Of a DNA stretch of 64,000 nucleotides, positions 40,986-49,896 are shown one piece after another; position 1 is the stretch's first letter, and each line of letters opens with the position of its first letter. The position numbers and the translations under genes are program-made. Source of the stretch: CALLMM01 sp964429855 (GTDB lineage: Bacteria; Armatimonadota; Chthonomonadetes; Chthonomonadales; CAJBBX01); the NCBI GenBank assembly GCA_964429855.1, contig CAYSDM010000017.1, positions 10,217 to 74,216 of the forward strand. The letters are read 5' to 3'. The notes under the pieces are model-generated. The model had not been told where the DNA came from, searched no databases, and saw only the letters and a program-made list of their open reading frames with translations.

Positions 40986-43364
40986 CTAACGCTTATAGGC
41001 TCCCCAGTGCCGGTTGAGGAACGACTCGTAGATCAGCATCCGGTCGCGGGTGCGAATATCGCCCCCCAGTCCGTGATCGCCCGTCGGGTCCAGCACCAGT
41101 TCGACCAGCGGTCCCTTGCCCGCTTTGAGCAGTTCCCGGTAGACCTTGATCGTATCCTGCGCGAGGACATTGGTATCCTCCATACCGTGCAGCAGCATCA
41201 GGGGCGCTCTCAGGTTCTTTGCCAGATGCGTCAGCGAGAACTTATCGAGCGTTTCGGGCTTGCCGAGTTCCGGGTTGCCGATCACGCCGCCGACGTACCA
41301 GTTATTGTAGTTCTGCCACTCGGTCGGTCCGGCTCCGGCGATTCCCAGGGTGAAGGTTTCCGGCGCAGTATACAGACACATCTGGGTCTGGAAGCCTCCA
41401 AAAGACCAGCCGTAGATTCCGACCTTTTTCGGATCAACGCCGTGATTTTCGACCAGATACTTCACCCCGTCCACCAGGTCTTCCACCTGCGCCTTGCCGG
41501 GAGCCTCCCAGTTGGCATTTCCGAACAGACCGCCGTATCCCGATGTGCCGCGCGGGTCTATCGTGACGGTCACATAGCCCATCCGGTACGCCAGATACAT
41601 ATTGAAAAAGTAGGAGTCTCCGCTGAAAGTTCCATCTACCACCTGCTTGCCGGTTCCCAGCGGTCCGCCGTAGACATAGATCAACAGCGGACGTTTATCC
41701 TCCTTTTTCCAGCCCGGGGGATGAAACATAAATCCGTAGACGGTATGTCCGTGCCGGTTGCGATAGGAGAAGAGTTCAGGAGAGAGGCGGTTTACCTTCT
41801 CCAGGGTTCCCGGGTGCGAAGCGGTAATGACCTTCTCACTTTCCCGGCTCTCGGCGCTCATCACATACAGTTCCACCGGGCTTTTCCAGGAGACAAATGT
41901 CACACCGATCTTCTTGAAATCGTGACTGAACTTCAGGTTTAAGTAGCGTCCATCTTTCGTGGTCAGTCGGCTCATCTCGCCGGACGCCATATCCACCCGA
42001 TAGATGTCCATACGCGCCGGATGCTCTTTCTGCGCCCGAACAAACAGGCTTTTCCCGTCTTCGGTCATCGTATCGGGATAGACCTCGAAATCGCCGCGCG
42101 TAAGCTGGGTCGCTCCCTGCGTCAGCGGGTCAATCAGCCACATATGCCGGTAACCGCTCTGCTCCAGCAGCGCGAGCACCCGCTTGCCGTCGGGAGTAAA
42201 GCGAGGATCGGTCATGCCGGGAGTCGTATGTTCGCCGTTATGGGTGGTTTTGTAGATCGGCGTAACCTTCTTCGCCTCCATGTCGGCGATAACGATCTGC
42301 AGGCTGCGCTTGTCGCGCTCCCAGGTGGCGAAAACCAGCCGCTTTGAGTCGGGAGACCAGGGTTCGTCCGCCGTGATAAACTGCCCCAACTCTTCGCCCG
42401 CAGACCATTTATAGATTTCCCAGGGCTTGCCGTCGTTTTTCGGATTGGCTTTCGGGTCGTCGTTCAGGTCGTAGAGATAGGCGTAGGACTCTGACTTGAA
42501 GGGATCGTCGGCCACGGCGCGCTGCGTGGTGCGCGCCTGAGCGAACCGGTCGCGGTAGGTGATATAGGTCACCTCCCGCGAGGGTCCCGTTGAACGCCCC
42601 GCCGTGACCAGAATCTTCGTCTCGTCGGGAGAGAGGATATAGCCTCCCATCTGCATATTGTTGGGCAGTTCCGGGTTCAACTGCTCGGTCATCGCGCTGT
42701 CGAAACGCATCCGGAAGACGCCGCTTCCGCGACGGAAGAAGAAGGAGCGGTCATCTTTCGAAAACTTTACGCCGCTCTCCCCCTCCTGAGTCTTCATCAG
42801 GCGAGTCGGCGCGGAATCGCTGACCTTCATGCGATAGATGTCGCCTTTGTAGACCAGCAGTATCTCTTCCGACTTATTCGCCCAGACGAATTCGCTGACG
42901 CCGGGATACTGCTTGAGCGGTTCCTTGCGGTCGCGCTCCTTCTGCTCATCCTCCTCATCCAGCTTTTTCCGCTCCTCATCCGAGAGTTTCTTGCGTCGCT
43001 CGTCCTCCTCACGCTCCTTCTTATACCGTTCGATGATGGCGGGAAGCTCACGGTCAAAGGCGGTGAACGTCTCGATGGAGGTCAGCCGCCGGGACTTGTT
43101 CTCTTTCGTATCGTAGACCCAGAGATCGAAACCCCGATCATCGTAAGGATTCCACAGGTAGGCGAGGTAACGGTCATTATGCGACCAGGCAAGACCGCGC
43201 GCCGTCTTGCCGAAAAAGCTTTTACGGGGAAACAGGTCTGCCAGGGTCAGTTCAGCGGTCTGCTGCGCGACGGCTCGCCGGGGAGCCTCTGCAATCTCAT
43301 CCTGTGCGACGGCATAGCCGCCAATGGTCAACAGAAGCAGCGCAATGCATAGTTTTCTAATCAT
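40986..43364 (-). CDS. Secreted S9-family prolyl oligopeptidase
   Basis: 792 residues with a signal peptide ('KLCIALLLLTIGGYAVAQ'). A beta-propeller (about 40-530) precedes an alpha/beta-hydrolase domain. The nucleophile elbow is 'GWSFGG' (Ser about 650), and Asp in 'LHGMEDTNV' and His in 'GDHGLGG' complete the triad. It probably cleaves peptides in the periplasm. A highly charged helix-like stretch of Lys, Glu, Arg and Asp repeats (about 110-155) inserts into the first propeller blades. It is not coupled to its neighbours. Confidence 0.93.
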   Translation of the reverse strand: MIRKLCIALLLLTIGGYAVAQDEIAEAPRRAVAQQTAELTLADLFPRKSFFGKTARGLAWSHNDRYLAYLWNPYDDRGFDLWVYDTKENKSRRLTSIETFTAFDRELPAIIERYKKEREEDERRKKLSDEERKKLDEEDEQKERDRKEPLKQYPGVSEFVWANKSEEILLVYKGDIYRMKVSDSAPTRLMKTQEGESGVKFSKDDRSFFFRRGSGVFRMRFDSAMTEQLNPELPNNMQMGGYILSPDETKILVTAGRSTGPSREVTYITYRDRFAQARTTQRAVADDPFKSESYAYLYDLNDDPKANPKNDGKPWEIYKWSAGEELGQFITADEPWSPDSKRLVFATWERDKRSLQIVIADMEAKKVTPIYKTTHNGEHTTPGMTDPRFTPDGKRVLALLEQSGYRHMWLIDPLTQGATQLTRGDFEVYPDTMTEDGKSLFVRAQKEHPARMDIYRVDMASGEMSRLTTKDGRYLNLKFSHDFKKIGVTFVSWKSPVELYVMSAESRESEKVITASHPGTLEKVNRLSPELFSYRNRHGHTVYGFMFHPPGWKKEDKRPLLIYVYGGPLGTGKQVVDGTFSGDSYFFNMYLAYRMGYVTVTIDPRGTSGYGGLFGNANWEAPGKAQVEDLVDGVKYLVENHGVDPKKVGIYGWSFGGFQTQMCLYTAPETFTLGIAGAGPTEWQNYNNWYVGGVIGNPELGKPETLDKFSLTHLAKNLRAPLMLLHGMEDTNVLAQDTIKVYRELLKAGKGPLVELVLDPTGDHGLGGDIRTRDRMLIYESFLNRHWGAYKR

Positions 43365-43415
43365 CGCGATCTATCGTATTCCTCCCGAAAGGTACAGTTT
43401 GTGGGGGCAGGGGAG

Positions 43416-44639
43416 TTATGTGTGGTATTCGGCGTTGATTTTGATGTAGTCGTAGGAGTAGTCGCACGTCCAGACGCTTGCCTCCTCCTCGCCGATGTGC
43501 AGATCTACCAACGCCAGAACCTCCGGTTGTTTCAGGGCAGCGTGCGCCGCCTCCGCGTCAAACTCGACCGCCTGACCGTTACGGCAGACGCAGACATCCC
43601 CCAGAAACACCTCCACCGCCTCCGGATCGAAGGCGACTCCGGCGCGTCCGACTGCCATCATAATGCGCCCCCAGTTCGGATCGTTGCCATAGAGCGCCGT
43701 CTTCACCAGCGGGGATTCGGCGATGGTCTTCGCAATCCGAACGGCTCCTTCTTCGGTAGGGGCGCCGCGCACCGTTACCGTGACCAGCTTGGTCGCGCCC
43801 TCGCCGTCCCGCGCAACCTCCTTCGCCAGATACCGGCAGATGCGTTCCAGCGCCTCGCAGAGATCGTCGAAAGCGCGATCCTCGCGCACGATCTGACAGC
43901 CTCCCATCCCGGAAGCCAGCAGCAGCGTCATATCGTTGGTGCTGGTGTCGCTGTCAATTGTCATCCGGTTGAAGGTGCGGCTGACGGCGACCGACAGGGC
44001 GCGCTGCAGAAGCGGCGCGGGAATCTGCGCATCGCAGGTAAGGAAGCAGAGCATCGTCGCCATATTGGGGGCGATCATTCCCGCGCCCTTGCAGACCCCT
44101 CCAAAGCGGATCGGCCCCATCCAGTCATCCGAATCGGCGGTGACGGCAATCAGCTTCGGGCGCGTGTCGGTGGTCATGATGGCGCGGGCAACCTGCATAT
44201 CCGCCTCCTCATCGCGATCCAGCGCCTCCACCGCCGCCGGAATGCCCTGCTCCAGTTTCTCCATTGGCAGCGGCTTGCCGATAACGCCGGTCGAGGCGAT
44301 CAGCGTCTCGCTGGAAGACATTCCCAGACGGCGCGCCGCCATCTCCGCCATCATGCGCGTATCGTGTTCGCCGCGTTCGCCGGTACAGGCATTGGCATTG
44401 CCGGCATTGCAGAGAATGGCGCGGGCTGTGCCGGAGCGAACCACGCGCCGAGAATAGCGCACGCTGGCTGCCTGAACGCGGTTCGTGGTGAAGACGCCCG
44501 CCGCCGATGCCGCCGTTTCGCAGACAATCAGCGCCAGATCGCTGCCCTCCGTTTTCAATCCGCAGCGCACGCCTGCTGCGACAAAGCCTTCCGGGTGAGT
44601 CACTCCCGCGCCGGTATTCTCATTCCAGACCGTTATCAC
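43416..44639 (-). CDS. argJ: Bifunctional ornithine/glutamate acetyltransferase ArgJ
   Basis: 407 residues. 'GAGMIAPNMATMLCFLTCDA' is the autoproteolysis region with the Thr (about 195) that becomes the nucleophile of the beta chain. The N-terminal 'GVFTTNRVQAASVRYSRR' and the C-terminal 'YGNDPNWGRIMMAVGRAGV' are also diagnostic. It recycles acetyl groups in arginine synthesis. The argC gene lies 2 kb away on the same strand with unrelated genes between, so the arg genes are scattered. GAGGG about 9 nt before the ATG is a fair ribosome site. Confidence 0.95.
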   Translation of the reverse strand: MITVWNENTGAGVTHPEGFVAAGVRCGLKTEGSDLALIVCETAASAAGVFTTNRVQAASVRYSRRVVRSGTARAILCNAGNANACTGERGEHDTRMMAEMAARRLGMSSSETLIASTGVIGKPLPMEKLEQGIPAAVEALDRDEEADMQVARAIMTTDTRPKLIAVTADSDDWMGPIRFGGVCKGAGMIAPNMATMLCFLTCDAQIPAPLLQRALSVAVSRTFNRMTIDSDTSTNDMTLLLASGMGGCQIVREDRAFDDLCEALERICRYLAKEVARDGEGATKLVTVTVRGAPTEEGAVRIAKTIAESPLVKTALYGNDPNWGRIMMAVGRAGVAFDPEAVEVFLGDVCVCRNGQAVEFDAEAAHAALKQPEVLALVDLHIGEEEASVWTCDYSYDYIKINAEYHT

Positions 44640-44683
44640 TGACAGCCCTCCGTCTCGATATCATAAAATATGCCCTGTTGCCT

Positions 44684-45700
44684 CTATTCCCGCCGCCTCG
44701 CGTTCGGCGCGGGACGGGGCGTGACCGACGGGCCGTCTACCTGCGGCGTATCGCCCTTCCAGGTCACGCGATCTATCCGCAGGGTACGCCCCAGAGGATT
44801 GGAGCCGTAGCGCGGCTCGTTCTGACTGTCCCAGCCGTGATACGCCATCCACAGTTCACCGCCGGGAAGCGCAATCAGGCATTGATGGCCGGGACCGTAG
44901 ACGCTGCCCGGCAGGGTCTTCAGCAGCGGCTCCGGCTGCTTCACATAGGGACCGCGCAGGGAGCGAGATGTCGCATGATAGACCGCATAACTGGCGTCCT
45001 GTCTGCTGCTTTGAAACCATCCCGCCGAAAAGAAGAGATGATAGATCCCGTTGCGATAGAGCATCGTGGGGGCTTCGGTAACATTTCGTTCCTCCTCTCG
45101 ATCCGGGCGCAGCAGTTCGGTCGTCTCTCCCTCCAGCGAAAGCAGATCAGCAGTCATGCGCCGCAGAACGATGCGGCGCGGCTCCTCCTCCGAATAGATC
45201 AGGTAGGCGGTTTTATCCCGATCAAAGAAGATCGTCGCATCTATCACTCCCACGCGATTATCGTCGCCGCGCGCCAGAATGGCGCGATGGGTAAACGGTC
45301 CCAGCGGATGGTCGGCGGTCGCGATTCCGATGTCGTGTCTGTTGGTCTGCGGATTCAGCGCGGAGTAGGTCATATAGAACTGCCCGCGATGGCGCACGAC
45401 CTCCGGCGCCCAGTAGTGGACGCGCGACCACGGAACCTCCAGCGCAATCCCCCGATGCGTCCAGTTCACCAGATCGTCCGACACCATCACCTGAAAGCCG
45501 GTGCGTCCCGATTCGGTGGCGTAGGCGTAGAACTTGCCTTCATGGGCGATGATATGCGGATCAGGAAAGTCTTTCGCATAGACAGGGTTGACGTAGGTTT
45601 TTTCGCTCTTTTGCATGGCATTCGCCAGACGTGTCGGGCTTGCCGTCATCACGAAGAGAAGAAGACTGAGTATCCACAGAGAGGCAGAGTATCGGCGCAT
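44684..45700 (-). CDS. Secreted GH43-type glycoside hydrolase
   Basis: 338 residues from the ATG at 45700, preferred to a longer ORF to 45838 because it begins directly with the signal peptide ('YSASLWILSLLLFVMTASP') and does not overlap the upstream gene. The five-bladed propeller of GH43 is recognised by 'FPDPHIIAHEGKFYAYATES' (catalytic base Asp), 'VIDATIFFDRDKTAYLIYSEE' (pKa-tuning Asp) and 'NVTEAPTMLYRNGIYHLFFS' (acid Glu). GH43 enzymes release xylose or arabinose from plant polymers. It fits the other carbohydrate genes in the region. Confidence 0.92.
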   Translation of the reverse strand: MRRYSASLWILSLLLFVMTASPTRLANAMQKSEKTYVNPVYAKDFPDPHIIAHEGKFYAYATESGRTGFQVMVSDDLVNWTHRGIALEVPWSRVHYWAPEVVRHRGQFYMTYSALNPQTNRHDIGIATADHPLGPFTHRAILARGDDNRVGVIDATIFFDRDKTAYLIYSEEEPRRIVLRRMTADLLSLEGETTELLRPDREEERNVTEAPTMLYRNGIYHLFFSAGWFQSSRQDASYAVYHATSRSLRGPYVKQPEPLLKTLPGSVYGPGHQCLIALPGGELWMAYHGWDSQNEPRYGSNPLGRTLRIDRVTWKGDTPQVDGPSVTPRPAPNARRRE

Positions 45701-45735
45701 TATGATCAATCCTTGTATGACGACGAGACGAATCG

Positions 45736-46119
45736 TCAGATCGGTCGCTGCAGGGAGTCGGGGTTCTCTCCTGCCCGGAGCGAGATCAGCGCGCCCTCCT
45801 CTCCCATCTCCAGGCACTCGAACAGGTTGCGGACGCACTGCCCCAGCCGATCCTCCTGCAGCGAATACTCCTCGATCACCCCGACCAGAAGGCGTCCCAG
45901 CCGCGCCGCCTCCTCCCGCGCCTGCTTCGCCTCGAGCGGCGGCGGATTCATCTCGCTCTGCACGTAGGGCAGCAACAGTTCGATCAACTGCCAGGCAAGC
46001 AGCGCCGCCCGACTGTGTTCCGGCTCCTCCTCGCTGCGGGCGCGCAGCAGCCGATAGAGGCGGTAAGAGACTCGCCCCGCATGGGGCAGATCGAGCGGGA
46101 TCCGAAAATGCGGGATCAT
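45736..46119 (-). CDS. Conserved hypothetical, helical
   Basis: 127 residues, rich in Leu, Glu and Arg and predicted to be mostly helical ('SRAALLAWQLIELLLPYVQSEM', 'EEAARLGRLLVGVIEEYSLQEDRLG'). No family is recognised. It lies 7 nt after the HIT-family gene on the same strand, suggesting cotranscription. The GH43 start at 45700 lies 35 nt downstream of its stop. It could be a small regulator or chaperone, but nothing supports that directly. Confidence 0.65.
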   Translation of the reverse strand: MIPHFRIPLDLPHAGRVSYRLYRLLRARSEEEPEHSRAALLAWQLIELLLPYVQSEMNPPPLEAKQAREEAARLGRLLVGVIEEYSLQEDRLGQCVRNLFECLEMGEEGALISLRAGENPDSLQRPI

Positions 46120-46126
46120 GGAACGC

Positions 46127-46603
46127 TCACGATGCCGGAGAGGACTCTTGCGCCAGCGCCGCCGTTAGCCGCGCCTTCAGGTCCGCATAGGCTTCCGGGG
46201 AGAGGGGGCGACGTTGCGCCGGAGGGCGATAGGCAGGCGGATGCCCGAACTCCGGGTCATCGGGATAGCGGGGAATGACATGACAGTGTAGATGGCGCAC
46301 CAGGTTTCCCAGCATCGTCACGTTGAGCTTGTGCGGAGCGCAGATTTGGGTGATCGCCTTCCCGATTCGCGCCACATCCTCCACCCAGTTGCGCCGCTCC
46401 TCCGCGTTCAGTTCGAACAGTTCCTCCACATGGCGGCGGCAGACCAGAATGCAGTAGCCGCGATAGTCAGCGTCATTTTGCAGATGAACCCGCCCGGAGG
46501 GCAGTTCCGCCACCACATCGCTCTGCGCGGTATCGGGACACATCGGGCAGCCCTCTTCCGGCTTGCGTCCCACAAAGGTCGGGTTGTCGCGCGTATCGCT
46601 CAT
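46127..46603 (-). CDS. HIT-family nucleotide hydrolase/transferase
   Basis: 158 residues. 'NLVRHLHCHVIPRY' contains the HIT motif (His-X-His-X-His) that gives the family its name and acts on nucleoside phosphates, for example AMP derivatives. The N-terminal 'CPMC' pair resembles the structural zinc site found in many HIT proteins, and 'LVCRRHVEELFEL' is the usual second strand and helix. Product specificity is not clear. The ribosome site is GGAGAGAA, and the gene lies downstream of argC. Confidence 0.9.
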   Translation of the reverse strand: MSDTRDNPTFVGRKPEEGCPMCPDTAQSDVVAELPSGRVHLQNDADYRGYCILVCRRHVEELFELNAEERRNWVEDVARIGKAITQICAPHKLNVTMLGNLVRHLHCHVIPRYPDDPEFGHPPAYRPPAQRRPLSPEAYADLKARLTAALAQESSPAS

Positions 46604-46654
46604 CTCTTTCTCTCCCGGACGGCTCCTGTCGGCAGCCGCCTCTCCTGCGTTCTC

Positions 46655-47719
46655 TCAGGGCCAGATACCCGGCGACTCCAGCCCCGCCGTCTCCTCCAGC
46701 CCGCACATCAGATTCATATTCTGTATGGCCTGACCGACCATGCCTTTGCCCAGATTGTCAATGGAGGAGAGCGCGGTCACGCGGTTCGTGCGCGAATCCA
46801 CCGCCAGTCCCAGATGGCACATATTCGACCCGAGCGTATGCTTGGAGGCGGGCAAGCCGTCCGTCACATAGACGAAGGGCGAATCGGCATAGAAGGCGCG
46901 ATAGCGATCCAGCAGGTCTGCCGCAGAGATCGGCTCGGTCAGGGTGGCGTAGCAGGTCGCCAGAATGCCGCGCGTCATCGGGATCAGATGCGGGGTAAAG
47001 GAGACGGTCACCGACTGCCCGAGCAGCAGGCTCAACTCCTGCTCGATCTCCGGCGTATGGCGATGCGCGCCCCCGACTTTATAGGCGGAGACGCTCTCAT
47101 TCGCCTCGGAGAAGTGGTAGTCCAGCCCGAACTTGCTGCGCCCCGCGCCGGAGATGCCCGACTTTCCGTCAATCACAATCGTGGCGGGATCAATCACCGG
47201 ATCGGGCGTCAGGCGCGGAGATTTTCGCGCCAGCAGGGGAGCCAGCGCCAGGATCGAGGCGGTCGTGTAACAGCCGGGGTTGCCGACCACCGACGCGCTG
47301 CGGATCGCCTCCTTATGCAGTTCCGGCAGCCCGTAGACCGCCGATTCGCTGAGGCGAGGCGAGGCATGGGTCGTTTTATACCACTCTTCGTAGGTGGCCG
47401 GGACGCGAAAACGAAAATCCGCGCTCAGGTCTATGATTTTGCAGCCCGTCTCCCGCAGCGACGGAGCCAGTTTCATCGCCACGCCGTTATCACGCGCCAG
47501 AAAGACCACCGCGCAACGACGGAGGGTCTCCGGATCCGCCTCTCCGACAAAGGAGAGGTCTACGCGATTTGCCAGACCGGGGAACGCCGCCGAAACCGGT
47601 TGCCCTGCATACGTGCCGGACACCGCCGCCGTCACCCTGACCGCCGGATGAAGCGCCAGCCAGCGCAGCAGTTCGCCGCCGCCATACCCGGATGCGCCTG
47701 TAATTGCGACTTCCATCAT
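46655..47719 (-). CDS. argC: N-acetyl-gamma-glutamyl-phosphate reductase
   Basis: 354 residues. 'VAITGASGYGGGELLRWLALHP' is the NADP-binding start, and 'GNPGCYTTASILALAPLL' carries the catalytic Cys (about 150). 'HLIPMTRGILATCYATL' and the end 'IDNLGKGMVGQAIQNMNLM' are typical. It reduces the acyl phosphate in arginine biosynthesis. It is followed after 51 nt by the HIT gene and, further on, by argJ. Confidence 0.96.
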   Translation of the reverse strand: MMEVAITGASGYGGGELLRWLALHPAVRVTAAVSGTYAGQPVSAAFPGLANRVDLSFVGEADPETLRRCAVVFLARDNGVAMKLAPSLRETGCKIIDLSADFRFRVPATYEEWYKTTHASPRLSESAVYGLPELHKEAIRSASVVGNPGCYTTASILALAPLLARKSPRLTPDPVIDPATIVIDGKSGISGAGRSKFGLDYHFSEANESVSAYKVGGAHRHTPEIEQELSLLLGQSVTVSFTPHLIPMTRGILATCYATLTEPISAADLLDRYRAFYADSPFVYVTDGLPASKHTLGSNMCHLGLAVDSRTNRVTALSSIDNLGKGMVGQAIQNMNLMCGLEETAGLESPGIWP

Positions 47720-47855
47720 CTATGCCACCCCACAAGAATACTCTCATGACAGCCGGGAGATCGGCCGCAGCCGTCGAAAAGCCCTGATCCCGGGACGCCG
47801 TTTGCTGAGTTGTTCCGTTCGCAGCGGTTGAATTCCTTCCCCGTCTCTGCGCCTC

Positions 47856-47884
47856 TTGCCAGCCTGCATTAGATGCTGTACAAT
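47856..47884 (+). promoter_or_regulatory. Probable promoter overlapping a start codon
   Basis: TTGCCA (47856-47861), 17-nt spacer, TACAAT (47879-47884). The -10 box overlaps the ATG at 47883, so if it is real, the membrane protein must start downstream. Confidence 0.5.
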
Positions 47885-48488
47885 GTCTGCTGTGAACCAG
47901 CAGGAGCAAAAGGCGAGGATTTCGCCGGAATACGAAGATATGCGCGCCTATCGCGAGAAGCTGCGCGCCTACTCCACGGAAGAGTTGGAGGACATCTACT
48001 TCCATATCAATATTCTGCGCCATCCGCTGCGTTACCGATTGATCAAAATGGAGTTGGAGGAGAGGAAGCTGCATCTCTATCAGCCTCCTCCCGCCGTCCC
48101 ATGGTTCAATCTGCGAACATGGATGGAATCGTACCCGTTTTTTGCGCGTCATCGCCTGCTGAAGGCGTCTCTGCTCTCTCTGTCCTTACTGCTCATCACC
48201 TGCGGCATCACCTTTCTGTTGCTGCTTCCGATCTGGATATGCGCCGTTCCGCTCAAGTTTCTGGGAGCGGAGACAGCCATCGTCTACTTCGCCTGCGCGC
48301 CGGTTCCGCCGATGATGGCTGCAAGCGTCGGTTTCCGAATCGGCGGGCGAGGAGTCTATAGTATCTGGGTTCTGCTGGGGGCGGCGGCAGGCATCTGGCT
48401 CTTCCATCTCACCGGCACGCCAGACCTATTATTAAAAGCTCTGGTGGAACCGCGTGGATCCGGCGGTTTCTCTTTCGGCGGCTTTTAG
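47883..48488 (+). CDS. Membrane protein of unknown function
   Basis: 201 residues from ATG 47883. A cytoplasmic, charged N-terminus (1-85, 'YREKLRAYSTEELEDIYFHINILRHPLRYRLIKMELEERKL') is followed by about three membrane helices (90-190) and a Gly/Ser/Phe-rich end. No known family is evident. A promoter-like -10 box covers the ATG, so a GTG at 47892 or the ATG at 47940 may be the true start. No clear ribosome site precedes any of them. Convergence or coupling with neighbours is not seen. Confidence 0.7.
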   Translation: MSAVNQQEQKARISPEYEDMRAYREKLRAYSTEELEDIYFHINILRHPLRYRLIKMELEERKLHLYQPPPAVPWFNLRTWMESYPFFARHRLLKASLLSLSLLLITCGITFLLLLPIWICAVPLKFLGAETAIVYFACAPVPPMMAASVGFRIGGRGVYSIWVLLGAAAGIWLFHLTGTPDLLLKALVEPRGSGGFSFGGF

Positions 48489-48533
48489 CGATAACATACA
48501 CAGGATTACATCTTCTCGCGATGGGAGAATCAC

Positions 48534-48929
48534 TTGGACAAGCCCGGCCGTTTAGAGGGGACAGAGACACTATTAGTCGTTGATGACGAAGCGTTAATAC
48601 TGGACCTGCTGCAAAGAGCGCTGGAGAGACGCGGCTATCGGGTGCTGACCGCCTCCAGCGTCTCGGAGGCGCTGACGCTCTATGCAGAGAATCGGGAGCG
48701 GATCGCGCTGGTGATTACCGACCTGATCATGCCGGACATGGACGGAGCCGCGCTTGTCCGACAACTGCTGCAGGGGGATCCAGACATTCCCATTCTGGTC
48801 TCCACCGGTTTTATTTCCGAATCGGAGATAATACAGTGGCAGACGGCGGGAGTTCGGGGCGTGGTGCATAAGCCGTATCAGACGAACGAGCTTCTGGCGA
48901 CCATTCGCAGCCTGCTGGACGGGGGGTAG
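48534..48929 (+). CDS. Single-domain response regulator (receiver)
   Basis: 131 residues, receiver domain only. 'LLVVDDEALILDLL' gives the acidic pair, 'LVITDLIMPDMDG' has the phospho-acceptor Asp, 'LVSTGF' the conserved Ser/Thr, and 'VVHKPYQTNEL' the conserved Lys. No output domain follows, so it probably relays phosphate to a partner or controls a target by direct binding. No histidine kinase is in the window. It starts with TTG after GGGAG. It is close in style to receiver modules fused to hybrid kinases ('GTETLLVVDDE'). Confidence 0.92.
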   Translation: MDKPGRLEGTETLLVVDDEALILDLLQRALERRGYRVLTASSVSEALTLYAENRERIALVITDLIMPDMDGAALVRQLLQGDPDIPILVSTGFISESEIIQWQTAGVRGVVHKPYQTNELLATIRSLLDGG

Positions 48930-48977
48930 ACTTCCTCGTTCTCCTTCAAGATAGAACGGCTGAATCGCCTGGCTGTC

Positions 48978-49080
48978 CTGTCGAGCGCAGCGAGACATCT
49001 TAAGATTCTTCGCTTCGCTCAGAATGACAACCGGGTTGGGCTTCGCTCAGAATGACAGTCATACTGCGCTCACAATGACA
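48978..49080. repeat. Intergenic repeat with CTTCGCTCAGAATGACA units
   Basis: Units of CTTCGCTCAGAATGACA occur at 49013-49029 and 49041-49057, with a degenerate third copy at 49064-49080. Upstream, GAGCGCAGCGAG and the mirrored CGCTTCGCTC form an imperfect hairpin around 48983-49020. The 183-bp gap holds no gene. It looks like a short palindromic-type repetitive element; its genome-wide copy number must be counted. Confidence 0.75.
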
Positions 49081-49112
49081 GCCATCCAGACTATCTTGAC
49101 GATCTACTCGTT

Positions 49113-49757
49113 TCAGGCGTTGGACAGAGTCTCTATCTCCAGCATCCCGCGCAATTTGGCGGCTCCTTCGCGGGGAAGCTGATGGGCGCGCTGACGGCTG
49201 ATCCCAAGCTGCTGCCCGATCTCGGAGGGACTGAATCCCTGCGCCCAGAGACGAATGGCGTTCGCTGTGCGGTCGGGCAGTTGATCAAGGAGCGCGCGTA
49301 TCTGTTCCTGTTCGGCGCGGCGCGCCACCTGCTCCCAGGGTTCCGGGTCCGGCGCAGCCAGACACTCATGCAGGGGCGTTCCGGATTCGGGGAAGATCGC
49401 CGCATCGAGCGAGAGCGAGGGTTCGCGCGTAACGACATCCTCCAGCGTGCGAAAAATACGTCGTCGGATGGCGCGGCGGGCATAGACGGAGAATATCCCG
49501 CGCGCGGGATCGTACCAGCGGCAGGCATCCCAAAGCCCCAGAAGGGCGGTGGTCAGCAGGTCCTCCTGATCCATACACGCGGGCAGCGGACGCGGATAGC
49601 GGCGCAGGGAGGCACGCAGGATGGTGCGCGCCAGTCCTTGATTTGCGTGAAAGAGCGCCAACTGTTCACAATACGGCAGCATCGAGTCTTCCTTCCCGGG
49701 CGCGCTGTCCTCTCCTGTGTGCGGATCGGAGGACAGCGATGGCTTTTCTTTCATCAT
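49113..49757 (-). CDS. Sigma-70-family RNA polymerase sigma factor
   Basis: 214 residues. Region 2 is 'DQEDLLTTALLGLWDACRWYDPARGIFSVYARRAIRRRIFR' (about 62-102). Region 4 with its helix-turn-helix is 'LPDRTANAIRLWAQGFSPSEIGQQLGISRQRAHQL' near the end. No region 1.1 or full region 3 is seen, so it is a small alternative sigma factor, perhaps stress-type. The ATG at 49757 lacks a ribosome site; the in-frame ATG at 49682, preceded by AAGGAAG, is an equally good start. It is divergent to the NlpC/P60 gene, whose wall function may be under its control. Confidence 0.85.
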   Translation of the reverse strand: MMKEKPSLSSDPHTGEDSAPGKEDSMLPYCEQLALFHANQGLARTILRASLRRYPRPLPACMDQEDLLTTALLGLWDACRWYDPARGIFSVYARRAIRRRIFRTLEDVVTREPSLSLDAAIFPESGTPLHECLAAPDPEPWEQVARRAEQEQIRALLDQLPDRTANAIRLWAQGFSPSEIGQQLGISRQRAHQLPREGAAKLRGMLEIETLSNA

Positions 49758-49896
49758 TTCACGCTATTTTATTGTTTCAGCAGGTACTATTCTAACACGG
49801 CATCGTCCCCAGATCGTCCCCGTATTCGCGGGGGAAGGATTTCTGCGTAAACAGCCGAAAATAGACGATAAGGACTTACAAAGGAGAACGTGCGTA

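Noticed and set aside
49811..49841. A GTCCCCGTATTCGCGGGGGA stretch resembling a type I-E CRISPR repeat
   Set aside because: A single copy with no second repeat or spacer; it is more likely a hairpin in the region between two divergent genes.
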